NCBI GenBank assembly: GCA_025965195.1
Contig: JAOPXK010000128.1
Location: 1-49,969, forward strand
Origin: Marmoricola sp.
Lineage (GTDB): Bacteria > Actinomycetota > Actinomycetes > Propionibacteriales > Nocardioidaceae
Direction of reading: 5' to 3'
DNA length: 49,969 nt
Below the pieces are notes generated by a model. That model did not search any database, was not told the origin of the DNA, and saw only the letters and a list, made by a program, of their open reading frames with translations. This document shows, piece by piece, positions 14,992 to 22,579 of the stretch (position 1 is its first letter; each line of letters starts with the position of its first letter). The position numbers and the translations under genes are program-made.

Positions 14992-17472
14992 TCAGGCGCG
15001 CTGGATGGCTCCATGGCGTACGGCGGCGAGGGCGACCGCGGCGTCTCGGGCCTCGGCTGTCTCGGACTCGGTAAGAGTGCGGTCGGGGGCACGGAACCGC
15101 AGCGCGAACGCGAGCGACTTCCTGCCGGCCCCGATCTGCTCTCCGGCGTACACGTCGAAGAGCCGTACTGCCTCGCACAGCTCTCCCGCGCCTTCGCGCA
15201 ACGTCTCGGCGACCGACTCTGCGAGGACGTCGTCCGCCACGATCAGCGCAACGTCCTCCTTCGCCACCGGGTACGTCGAGAACTCCGGCGCCGGCGCGAC
15301 GTCCGGCGCCGCAGCCATCAGGAAGTCCAGGTCGATCTCGGCAGCCGCAGCTCGCTTGGGCAGACCGAAGGCAGCGCACACCTTCGGATGCAGCTCCCCG
15401 GCGTGGCCGAACTCCTTGTCCCCGATGAACAGCTGAGCGCATCGACCGGGATGCCAGGGCATCCGCTCGGCGGTTCGGACGCGTACCTCGACCCCGAGCT
15501 CGGCGCCGAGTGTCCGGACGGCCTCGATTGCATCCGCCCAGGTGGCGTCGCGACCCGGGCCCCACCAGCCGGGCAGCTCACGCTCACCGGCGAGTACGAC
15601 GCCGAGGAACAACGGCTGATCGGGTACGGCGGCCAGCAGGGTCGCGAGCTCGTCGTCGGTCGGCCGCCGGTCGACCGGCAGGATCGGCGCTGCTGCGCCG
15701 CTGGGGAACGCCACGGTCGCGGTCTCGAAGAGTGCAACGCCGCGGGCGCCCCGGCTCAGGTTGCGAGCAGCGGTCCGGAGCAGGTTGGGGAGCAGGGTGG
15801 TGGTGTACTCCGGCTCCTCGGCCGACAGCGGGTTCGCGATCCGGACCGTCCGTCGCAAGACGTCGTCCTCGGCCAGGCCGAGCGCATCGAAGGATGCCTT
15901 TCCGACGAACGGGAAGTTGATCACCTCGACGTACCCGACACCTGCGAGCGCGTGACCGATGCGCCGCCGGAGTCGCTGGGTGCGGCTGAGGCCGCGGCCC
16001 GCCGGAGCCGGCGGCAGGATCGACGGGATGTCCTCGTAGCCGACGATGCGGGCAACCTCCTCGACCAGGTCGAACGGGTCGTTGAGGTCGGGACGCCACG
16101 GAGGTACGGCGGCCGTCAGGGTCTCGCCCTCGACGGAGACCGAACAACCGACCGCCTCCAGGTGGGCGACGGTCGTGGAAGCCGGGATCGGCATACCGGT
16201 GACGCGCGCCGGGAGGTCGACAGCGGCAGTCACCGATCGAGACGGGGGCGCCGCACCGACCAGGGTGAAGCCGGGCTCGATCGTTCCGCCGCCGAACTCG
16301 ACGAGCAGCTCGGCCACCCGCTGCGCTGCGACTGCCGGCAGGGTCGGGTCGACACCGCGCTCGAACCGCTTGGACGCTTCGCTTGGCAACTTGTGTCGGC
16401 GCTCGGCGCGGAAGATCGTGACGGGGTCGAAGTGAGCGGCCTCGATGAGGATGGTGGTCGTCGTCCCGGAGAGCTCGGTTCTTGCTCCACCCATCACGCC
16501 GGCAAGTCCGATCGGCCCGGAATCGTCGGTGATCAACAGGTCCTCTGCGCTGAGCGTACGAACCACCCCGTCGAGGGTGGTCAGGCTCTCGCCGTCGGTC
16601 GCCCTGCGTACGGCGATCGGACCACTGAGCTGGTCGCGGTCGTAGCCGTGGATCGGCTGGCCCAGCTCGAGCATCACGTAGTTCGTGACGTCGACGGCCA
16701 GTGAGATCGGACGCATGCCGGCGAGCTGCACCCGCCGAGCGAGCCACCGTGGTGTCGGGGCGGCAGGGTTGAAACCACTGACCGTGCGAGCCGCGAAGAC
16801 CGGGCAGCCGTCAGGTGCGTCCACGACAACCGGGTAGCCGGTGTCATTCGGCGTCGGCGTCTCCCGCAGCGCCGGGTCACGGAAGGGTGCGTCGTACGCC
16901 AGCGCCGCCTCACGGGCGACCCCACGCAGGGACAGGGCATAGGCCCGGTCCGGGTTGATCTCGAACTCGATCACGTCATCGCGCAGGTGCAGGTAGTCGA
17001 AGGCGTCGTCGCCGGGCGCGCCCGCCTCGGCGGGCAGCACGATGATGCCGCTGTGGTCGTCCCCCAGACCGAGCTCCTTGGCGGAGCAGATCATCCCGGC
17101 CGAGAGGTGGCCGTAGGTCTTGCGCTCGGAGATCTCGAAGTTGCCGGGCAACACACCACCCGGGAGTACGACGACAACAAGGTCGCCGACCGCGAAGTTG
17201 TGGGCGCCGCAGACGATTCCCTGGGGTTCGCCGGTGCCGTTCGCAGAACCGACGTCGACGCTGCACCAGTTGATCGTCTTGCCGTTCTTCTGCGGCTCGG
17301 GCTCGAGGGTCAGGACGCGACCGATCACCAGCGGGCCGGTGATGCCCGCGCCGGAGTGCTCGATCGCCTCGAGCTTGAGTCCCAGCGCGGTCAGCCGGGC
17401 AGCAAGGGCCTCGGTGGTCACGTCGTCGGGGAGGTCGACGTACTCCCGGATCCAGGAAACTGGAGCGCGCAT
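14992..17472 (-). CDS. pheT: phenylalanyl-tRNA synthetase beta subunit
   Basis: Large subunit of the (alpha-beta)2 enzyme charging tRNA-Phe. The 826-residue product starts MRAPVSWIREYVDLPDD, followed by the tRNA-binding OB fold (about 40-150), the B3/4 editing domain around 210-380 (HKLPSEASKRFERGVDPTLP), the B5 region, the core domain and the C-terminal anticodon-binding FDX-ACB domain (FSTYPVAKEDVALIV to the end). The ATG shares one base with the pheS stop (TGATG), so the two are coupled. A long antisense frame (14968-16704) is a GC-bias shadow. Confidence 0.96.
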   Translation of the reverse strand: MRAPVSWIREYVDLPDDVTTEALAARLTALGLKLEAIEHSGAGITGPLVIGRVLTLEPEPQKNGKTINWCSVDVGSANGTGEPQGIVCGAHNFAVGDLVVVVLPGGVLPGNFEISERKTYGHLSAGMICSAKELGLGDDHSGIIVLPAEAGAPGDDAFDYLHLRDDVIEFEINPDRAYALSLRGVAREAALAYDAPFRDPALRETPTPNDTGYPVVVDAPDGCPVFAARTVSGFNPAAPTPRWLARRVQLAGMRPISLAVDVTNYVMLELGQPIHGYDRDQLSGPIAVRRATDGESLTTLDGVVRTLSAEDLLITDDSGPIGLAGVMGGARTELSGTTTTILIEAAHFDPVTIFRAERRHKLPSEASKRFERGVDPTLPAVAAQRVAELLVEFGGGTIEPGFTLVGAAPPSRSVTAAVDLPARVTGMPIPASTTVAHLEAVGCSVSVEGETLTAAVPPWRPDLNDPFDLVEEVARIVGYEDIPSILPPAPAGRGLSRTQRLRRRIGHALAGVGYVEVINFPFVGKASFDALGLAEDDVLRRTVRIANPLSAEEPEYTTTLLPNLLRTAARNLSRGARGVALFETATVAFPSGAAAPILPVDRRPTDDELATLLAAVPDQPLFLGVVLAGERELPGWWGPGRDATWADAIEAVRTLGAELGVEVRVRTAERMPWHPGRCAQLFIGDKEFGHAGELHPKVCAAFGLPKRAAAAEIDLDFLMAAAPDVAPAPEFSTYPVAKEDVALIVADDVLAESVAETLREGAGELCEAVRLFDVYAGEQIGAGRKSLAFALRFRAPDRTLTESETAEARDAAVALAAVRHGAIQRA

Positions 17473-18575
17473 CAGATCTCACTTCCGAAGGCCGTGGTGA
17501 AGCGGACGTCGCCCTCGAAGAAGCTCCGCAGGTCGGCGATGCCATGGCGGAACATCAGCGTCCGGTCGATGCCCATCCCGAAGGCGAAGCCGGTGTACTT
17601 CGAGGCGTCCACCCCGCAGGCGGTCAGCACGCGTGGGTTGACCACACCGCAACCGCCCCACTCGATCCAGCCCTCGCCGCGACAGGTGCGGCACGACGCC
17701 ATCGTCGGCTGCTGCCCGCGGCAGACGAAGCAGACCAGGTCGACCTCGGCGCTCGGCTCGGTGAACGGGAAGTACGACGGCCGGAACCGGGTCACGATCC
17801 CTTCTCCGAACATCGCCTGGGCGAAGTGGTCGAGCGAGCCCTTGAGCTGCGCCATCGTGATGCCCTCGTCGACGACGAGTCCCTCCACCTGGTGGAACAT
17901 CGGGCTGTGCGTCGCGTCGTACTCGTCGGTGCGGAAGACGCGACCCGGGCAGACCACATAGATCGGCGGCTCCCGGGTCAGCATCGTCCGCGCCTGGACG
18001 GGTGAGGTGTGCGTGCGCAGCACGATCGCGTTCTCGGCCGGCTCGGTCCAGAAGGTGTCCTGCATGGTCCGGGCCGGGTGGTTCGGGCCGAGGTTGAGGG
18101 CGTCGAAGTTCAGCCACTCGGCTTCGACCAGCGGCCCTTCGGCAACCTCCCAGCCCATCGCCACGAAGACGTCGGCGATCCGCTCGGAGCCGGTGGTGAT
18201 CGGGTGCCGGGCGCCCCGGGGGGTGCGATCCCAGGGCAGGGTGACGTCGACGGTCTCCTCGGCGAGCATCCGCTCCTCGGCCTCGGTGTCGAGCTCGGCC
18301 TGCCTGGCCGCGATGGCCTGGTTCACCGCGCCGCGGGCCTGACCGACGCGGGCGCCGACCTCCTTGCGCGCGGCCGGGGGCAGCGCGCCGATCTCACGGT
18401 TCGCCAGCCCGAGCGGCGAGCGGTCGCCTGCGTGCTCGGTGCGGACGTGCTTGAGGGCGTCCAGATCGCTCGCCGCAGCGATGGCAGCCAGCGCGTCGTC
18501 ACGCATGGCCTCGACCTCGGCCGCCCCCAACGGGGTCACCTGGACGGGGTCGTACTCGTTGTTCGGGCCCGACAT
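17472..18575 (-). CDS. pheS: phenylalanyl-tRNA synthetase alpha subunit
   Basis: Catalytic subunit, class II synthetase, 367 residues. An N-terminal coiled-coil tRNA arm (about 1-95) precedes HPITTGSERIADVF, motif 2 GRVFRTDEYDATHSPMFHQVEG, FPFTEPSAEVD, and motif 3 FAFGMGIDRTLMFRHGI. A Cys-rich insert (CFVC...CRTCRGEGW) before WIEWGGCG resembles the CxxC loops common in bacterial PheS. The ATG at 18575 has AAAGG 7 nt upstream. Confidence 0.96.
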   Translation of the reverse strand: MSGPNNEYDPVQVTPLGAAEVEAMRDDALAAIAAASDLDALKHVRTEHAGDRSPLGLANREIGALPPAARKEVGARVGQARGAVNQAIAARQAELDTEAEERMLAEETVDVTLPWDRTPRGARHPITTGSERIADVFVAMGWEVAEGPLVEAEWLNFDALNLGPNHPARTMQDTFWTEPAENAIVLRTHTSPVQARTMLTREPPIYVVCPGRVFRTDEYDATHSPMFHQVEGLVVDEGITMAQLKGSLDHFAQAMFGEGIVTRFRPSYFPFTEPSAEVDLVCFVCRGQQPTMASCRTCRGEGWIEWGGCGVVNPRVLTACGVDASKYTGFAFGMGIDRTLMFRHGIADLRSFFEGDVRFTTAFGSEI

Positions 18576-18622
18576 GGCTGCCTTTCATCACTGCATCGGT
18601 CATTGCGTCACGCGGCGGGGCT

Positions 18623-18646
18623 GGGTGCAGTCTAGGAAGTGCACCC
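18623..18646 (-). promoter_or_regulatory. pheST promoter -10 within a perfect inverted repeat
   Basis: GGGTGCA (18623-18629) and TGCACCC (18640-18646) are perfect inverted 7-mers 10 nt apart. A minus-strand -10 TAGACT (18629-18634) lies between them, about 50 nt before the pheS ATG. A -35 is weak (TTAGCG, 19 bp upstream). The position suits an operator, but no regulator is known to me. Confidence 0.5.
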
Positions 18647-18674
18647 CTCCGGTCGCTAACCGCATTCCCCAGCC

Positions 18675-18739
18675 GGATAGTCCGCCACGAAAAGCACCAG
18701 GATTTGCGGTTTCGACAGCCGTTTCGTGGCGGACTATCC
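18675..18739. repeat. perfect 18-bp inverted repeat, 29-nt loop
   Basis: GGATAGTCCGCCACGAAA (18675-18692) returns as its exact reverse complement at 18722-18739. It sits between the histidine-kinase stop (18750) and the pheST promoter. There is no U-run, so a classical intrinsic terminator is not evident, though the stem could end the kinase transcript. Confidence 0.85.
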
Positions 18740-18749
18740 ACCTCGCCGG

Positions 18750-19769
18750 TTATGTACGGCGATCGTCGGTTGGCCATCGGACGATGATCCGGGCTCCACC
18801 GCCGGGGGCATCGTCGATCTCCAGCTCACCACCGTGGACGCGCACCAGGCCGTTGACGATGTACATGCCGAGGCCGGACCCGCCGCGGGTGCCGTGCTTC
18901 CAGAACTTGGTGAAGACCCGCGTTCGGATGCCCTCCGCGATGCCCTCGCCCTGGTCGTCGACGGTGATGCGTACGCCGTAGTCGGGGTCAGGCTCGGTCG
19001 TGACCCTGACCACCCCCTCGCCATGGCGTACGGCGTTGTCCACCAGGTTGGTGAGCACCTGGACGAGCTTGTCCGGATCGGCGAAGACGGCCGGTAGCGA
19101 GACCGGGTGCTCGTAGACGATCGTGCGGCCGGTGCCGGCCCGGATGGAGGCGAGCACCCGGTCGAGGACCGGCGCCAGCTCCACCGGACGGGGATACAGC
19201 GGCAGCCGGCCCGTGTCGATCCGGGCCACATCGAGCAGCTCGGTGATCAGCCGGGACAGCCGTTCGGCGTCGGCGTTGACCGTGGTGAGCATCAGCTTCT
19301 TCTGCTCGTCGTTGAGTCGGTCCCACTTGATCAGCAGCGTCGAGACGAATCCCTTCACCCCGGTCAGCGGGCTGCGCAGCTCATGAGCCACCGTGGCGAC
19401 CAGGTCGGACCGCTCGCGGTCGAGCTGGACACGTCCTCGCGCCGACCGCAGGACCAGGGCCACCTGCTGGACCGGCCCCCCTCGAACGGCTCGATGCAGC
19501 TTGGCGGTGACCAGCAGCTCGACACCGTCTGGCAGGAACCAGGACTGCTCGGTCAGGCCGCTGCGCGAGTTGAGGCCGTCGTAGGGCGCATTGCTGGTGA
19601 ACCAGTCGTTGCCGTCCTGGTCCTGCAGGGACAGCGCCTTGGCCAGCGGACGTCCGACGAGAGTCGTGGACCCGACCAGCCGCACCGCCGCGGTATTGGC
19701 GAGCACGATCATCCCCGCGTCGTCGGCAATGATCACTCCGTCGGGAAGCAAGTCGGTTGAGTCGGCCAC
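18750..19769 (-). CDS. soluble PAS-domain sensor histidine kinase
   Basis: A 339-residue kinase with no membrane segment. Order: PAS domain (about 5-110; DGVIIADDAGMIVLANTAA), HisKA dimerisation helix with phospho-acceptor His129 in VAHELRSPLTG, then HATPase_c with N box NLVDNAVRHG (Asn245), G1 DDQGEGI (271-277) and G2 GGSGLGMYI (296-304). No response regulator is adjacent, so it is an orphan here. Start GTG at 19769; a TAGGCT box 6 nt upstream suggests a leaderless mRNA. The ligand of the PAS domain is unknown. Confidence 0.9.
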   Translation of the reverse strand: MADSTDLLPDGVIIADDAGMIVLANTAAVRLVGSTTLVGRPLAKALSLQDQDGNDWFTSNAPYDGLNSRSGLTEQSWFLPDGVELLVTAKLHRAVRGGPVQQVALVLRSARGRVQLDRERSDLVATVAHELRSPLTGVKGFVSTLLIKWDRLNDEQKKLMLTTVNADAERLSRLITELLDVARIDTGRLPLYPRPVELAPVLDRVLASIRAGTGRTIVYEHPVSLPAVFADPDKLVQVLTNLVDNAVRHGEGVVRVTTEPDPDYGVRITVDDQGEGIAEGIRTRVFTKFWKHGTRGGSGLGMYIVNGLVRVHGGELEIDDAPGGGARIIVRWPTDDRRT

Positions 19770-19781
19770 CCGCTCAGCCTA
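19770..19781 (-). promoter_or_regulatory. leaderless-type -10 for the histidine kinase
   Basis: TAGGCT (19776-19781) followed by 6 nt and the GTG start; no ribosome-binding site is present. Confidence 0.45.
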
Positions 19782-19808
19782 GGCCGAATGTTGCCGCGGC
19801 CGGCGCGA

Positions 19809-19991
19809 TCAGCGCTTCGCCACGCCTCGCACGACACACCCGAGACCGACAACCATCACGACCGGGCCGACGACCGCCCACAGGGTCTTGCCGGACATCT
19901 GACTACCGGTGAGCCAGTTGAAGCCCTGCGCGGCCCAGACCGCGCCGACGATGATGAGTACGAGGCCCAGTGGCGCCCACAGCTTGTTCAT
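19809..19991 (-). CDS. small two-TM membrane protein
   Basis: A 60-residue peptide starting MNKLWAPLGLVLIIVGAVW with GGGAGA 4 nt before the ATG. Two hydrophobic helices (about 5-22 and 36-55) are joined by a short polar loop, and the C-terminus is basic (VVRGVAKR). It sits between the SpoU methyltransferase and kinase genes. I do not recognise a family; it may simply be a conserved actinobacterial membrane peptide. Confidence 0.65.
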   Translation of the reverse strand: MNKLWAPLGLVLIIVGAVWAAQGFNWLTGSQMSGKTLWAVVGPVVMVVGLGCVVRGVAKR

Positions 19992-20025
19992 CGGATCTCC
20001 CGGCAGTAGTTGATTCCGAGCGTAG

Positions 20026-20865
20026 TCACCTGCGCCGGGCGCGCGCACTCGCGTAGAGGCAGACCGCGGCGGCCGTGGCGAGGTTCAGCGACTCGGCCTT
20101 GCCCAGGATCGGGATCCGCACCCGGTGGTCGGTGAGCGCGGCCAGCTCGTCCGGGAGACCCCAGGCCTCGTTGCCGAAGAGCCACGCGACCGGTCCGTCC
20201 AGCAGCTCGCCGTCAGCCGCTTCGAAGAGGTCGACCTCTCCCCTGCCATCGGCGGCCAGCACGAGGAACCCGGCTGCCTGGAGGTGAGCCACTGCTCCGG
20301 CCGGGTCGTCAGCCACTGCGATGGGCAGGTGGAAGAGGCTGCCGACGGTCGCCCTGACCGTCTTGTCGTTGTAGGGGTCGACGCTGTTGCCGGCGAGGAT
20401 GACCGCGCCGGCGCCTGCCGCGTCAGCACAGCGGATCACCGTGCCGGCATTGCCCGGATCGCGTACGTCGGCACACACAGCGACGAGGGCGGTCTCGACT
20501 GTGCTCGACGTGCCGAGGACCTCAGCGAGGGGTACGTCGACGAACCGACAGACGGTGACCACGCCCTGCGGCGCGACCGTCCCGCTGAGGGCGGCGATCG
20601 CGTCGTCATCGCAGAGCTGCCAGGGCAGTCCGCGACCGGTGACCGCAGCACGCAGGTCGGCGTACGCCGCACTGGCGGCCGCGCTCGCGAAGACCTCTAC
20701 GACGCAGTCATCGACATCGAGTGCCTCGGTGAGCGCCTTGACTCCTTCGGCGAGGAACAGCCGGAGCTCGGCACGGGAATTGCGACGGGCGAGCCTCTTC
20801 GCCGCCTTCACACGGCCGCTCCTGGAGGAGAGCAGACCGGAAGGTCCGGCGGAGAGACTCGCCAT
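20026..20865 (-). CDS. TrmH/SpoU-family RNA 2'-O-methyltransferase
   Basis: A 279-residue SPOUT methyltransferase using S-adenosylmethionine. An N-terminal substrate-binding domain (FLAEGVKALTEAL) precedes the knotted catalytic domain with the three SpoU motifs: DVRDPGNAGTVIRCADAAG, WLFGNEAWGLPDE and IPILGKAESLNLATAAAVCLY. It lies just downstream of rplT, where actinobacteria commonly carry a TsnR-like rRNA methyltransferase. The target nucleotide is unknown. Confidence 0.9.
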   Translation of the reverse strand: MASLSAGPSGLLSSRSGRVKAAKRLARRNSRAELRLFLAEGVKALTEALDVDDCVVEVFASAAASAAYADLRAAVTGRGLPWQLCDDDAIAALSGTVAPQGVVTVCRFVDVPLAEVLGTSSTVETALVAVCADVRDPGNAGTVIRCADAAGAGAVILAGNSVDPYNDKTVRATVGSLFHLPIAVADDPAGAVAHLQAAGFLVLAADGRGEVDLFEAADGELLDGPVAWLFGNEAWGLPDELAALTDHRVRIPILGKAESLNLATAAAVCLYASARARRR

Positions 20866-20887
20866 CGTCAGGTGAGTCTGACCTGCG

Positions 20888-21271
20888 TCAGGCCGAGGCC
20901 GGCGCGTTGACGTCGGCAGGCAGGGCCGCCTTCGCCAGCTCGACGATCGCAGCGAACGCGGGCGCGTCGTTGACGGCCATGTCCGCGAGGATCTTGCGGT
21001 CGACCTCGATGCCAGCCAGGTTCAGGCCCTGGATGAAGCGGTTGTAGGTCATCCCCTGCGCGCGGACACCGGCGTTGATGCGCTGGATCCAGAGCTTGCG
21101 GAAGTTGCCCTTGTTCTTGCGCCGGTCGTTGTAGCTGTAGACCAGCGAGTGGGTGACCTGCTCCTTGGCCTTGCGGTACAGGCGCGAACGCTGACCCCGG
21201 TAGCCGGAGGCCCGCTCGAGGATTACCCGGCGCTTCTTCTGGGCGTTTACCGCCCGCTTGACGCGTGCCAC
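20888..21271 (-). CDS. rplT: 50S ribosomal protein L20
   Basis: A 127-residue, very basic protein starting [19 protein letters not shown], with the conserved [20 protein letters not shown] and [21 protein letters not shown] blocks. L20 binds 23S rRNA early in 50S assembly and in Firmicutes also represses its own infC-rpmI-rplT operon. A short acidic/Ala tail (ADVNAPASA) extends past the usual end. Confidence 0.98.
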   Translation of the reverse strand: MARVKRAVNAQKKRRVILERASGYRGQRSRLYRKAKEQVTHSLVYSYNDRRKNKGNFRKLWIQRINAGVRAQGMTYNRFIQGLNLAGIEVDRKILADMAVNDAPAFAAIVELAKAALPADVNAPASA

Positions 21272-21301
21272 TGTCTTACTCCTTCAAATCTGGGTGCTGG
21301 T

Positions 21302-21326
21302 GGTCGCGACTGAGCTCGACCAACCG
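21302..21326. repeat. short palindromic spacer repeat, copy 2
   Basis: In the rplT-rpmI gap: GGTCGCGACTGAGCTCGACC followed by AACCG. It belongs to the same family as 7128 and 21572, with inverted GGTC/GACC ends. Confidence 0.6.
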
Positions 21327-21346
21327 TGCGGATGGTTGGAAGCTGG

Positions 21347-21541
21347 TCAGAGACCGAGCATCTTCTTGGCGCGGGGTACGTCGGCCTTGGCGAGCTCGAC
21401 GGTGCCCGTCATGCGGCGGGTGACCTTGGAGGACTTCTTCTCCAGGTTGTGTCGCTTGCCGGCCTTCTCGCGCAAGATCTTGCCCGAGCCCGTCACCTTG
21501 AAGCGCTTGCTCGCACCGGAGTGCGTCTTGTTCTTCGGCAT
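21347..21541 (-). CDS. rpmI: 50S ribosomal protein L35
   Basis: A 64-residue basic ribosomal protein: [20 protein letters not shown], then [15 protein letters not shown]. Middle gene of the infC-rpmI-rplT operon. Confidence 0.98.
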   Translation of the reverse strand: MPKNKTHSGASKRFKVTGSGKILREKAGKRHNLEKKSSKVTRRMTGTVELAKADVPRAKKMLGL

Positions 21542-21571
21542 CTGTCTCTCTCTGTCTGTTTCGGAAGTTCA

Positions 21572-21596
21572 GGTCTCGACTTTGCTCGACCAACCG
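21572..21596. repeat. short palindromic spacer repeat, copy 3
   Basis: In the rpmI-infC gap: GGTCTCGACTTTGCTCGACC followed by AACCG. A second, partial GGCTCGACCAGCCGG follows directly at 21602-21617. Confidence 0.6.
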
Positions 21597-21641
21597 GCTG
21601 CCGGCTCGACCAGCCGGGATGCTGGCGCGATCCGCCGATGG

Positions 21642-22319
21642 TCAGGATTCGATCTCGGGATCCAGGTTCTCGGAGCGGCCCCGCTCCTTCTTCGCTGCGG
21701 GTGCTGCGTGGGTCGCCTTCATCTCGGCGCGCTCTTCGGCCTTCTCGGCCTCGCGAGCGGCTGCCTTCTCCTGGCGCTCGGCCTTCAACTCGACCTTGGC
21801 TTCGGCCTTCTTCTTGTGCGGGCCGAGCACCATGATCATGTTGCGGCCGTCCTGCTTGGGCGAGGACTCCACGAAGCCAAGCTCGGTGACGTCCTCTGCC
21901 AGCTTCTGCAGCAGCCGGAAACCCAGCTCGGGACGGTGCTGCTCACGACCGCGGAACATGATCGTGATCTTGACCATGTCGCCGGCCCTCAGGAAACGGA
22001 CGACGTGACCCTTCTTGGTCTCGTAGTCGTGCGCGTCGATCTTCGGACGCAGCTTCATTTCCTTGATGACGACGTTCGTCTGGTTCCGGCGCGCTTCGCG
22101 GGCCTTCTGGGCGTTCTCGTACTTGAACTTCCCGTAGTCCATGAGCTTGCAGACCGGTGGGCGTGCGGTCGGTGCCACCTCGACAAGGTCGAGGTCGGCT
22201 TCTTGCGCAAGGCGCAGTGCATCGGCCGTCGGGACAATGCCGACGGTCTCGCCGTTGGGGCCAACGAGCCGGACTTCCGAAACTCGGATCCGGTCGTTGA
22301 TTCGCAGCTCAGTGCTGAT
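21642..22319 (-). CDS. infC: translation initiation factor IF-3 (ATC start)
   Basis: Binds 30S subunits and checks start codons. The conserved N-terminus reads (I)[18 protein letters not shown] with no ATG, GTG or TTG in register; the codon at 22319 is ATC, preceded by GGAGG with 4 nt spacing. Non-standard start codons, through which IF-3 limits its own synthesis, are a known infC feature. The 225-residue product has the N-domain (to about 75), linker [18 protein letters not shown]-domain [22 protein letters not shown], and an extra Lys/Glu/Ala-rich tail of about 45 residues. Confidence 0.95.
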   Translation of the reverse strand: MSTELRINDRIRVSEVRLVGPNGETVGIVPTADALRLAQEADLDLVEVAPTARPPVCKLMDYGKFKYENAQKAREARRNQTNVVIKEMKLRPKIDAHDYETKKGHVVRFLRAGDMVKITIMFRGREQHRPELGFRLLQKLAEDVTELGFVESSPKQDGRNMIMVLGPHKKKAEAKVELKAERQEKAAAREAEKAEERAEMKATHAAPAAKKERGRSENLDPEIES

Positions 22320-22362
22320 GGGTCCTCCAGTTGTGGTTCGAATGGTCAACCACGGGAGAACC

Positions 22363-22395
22363 AAAAAGGGCCTCCGCATCATCCCGCGGAAGCCC
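22363..22395 (-). terminator. intrinsic terminator-like attenuator in the infC leader
   Basis: In the RNA, GGGCUUCCGC (22395-22386) pairs with GCGGAGGCCC (22377-22368) over 10 bp including one G-U, around an 8-nt loop, and is followed at once by UUUUU (22367-22363). It lies about 45 nt before the infC start, so it would stop transcription before the operon. An upstream segment GUGGAGGCCU (22507-22498) can pair with the same 5' arm over 10 bp (three G-U) and would prevent the terminator. Confidence 0.7.
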
Positions 22396-22514
22396 AAGGC
22401 CAGCGGGTACGACCGTCAAGTCGCCCGCTTCTGACCGTGACCCGACAACCTGTGAACCGTTGTAACAACGAGTTCGGCGGTCAATGCGGGTGGGAGAAGG
22501 CCTCCACTTTGATG

Positions 22515-22538
22515 GACTGGTCGCTCGCACGTCCAGTC
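22515..22538 (-). other. upstream hairpin of the infC leader
   Basis: GACTGG and CCAGTC form a perfect 6-bp stem with a 12-nt loop just upstream of the proposed antiterminator arm. It would be part of the leader if transcription starts near 22543. Confidence 0.4.
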
Positions 22539-22549
22539 GGTCAACAACA

Positions 22550-22579
22550 AGGGTACGGGAGAGGCGGGCGCCTTGTCGA
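22550..22579 (-). promoter_or_regulatory. candidate infC operon promoter
   Basis: On the minus strand TCGACA (22574-22579) and TACCCT (22550-22555) are 18 bp apart. This would give a leader of about 220 nt carrying both hairpins. It overlaps the start of the divergent glycosidase gene. The match is only moderate. Confidence 0.35.
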
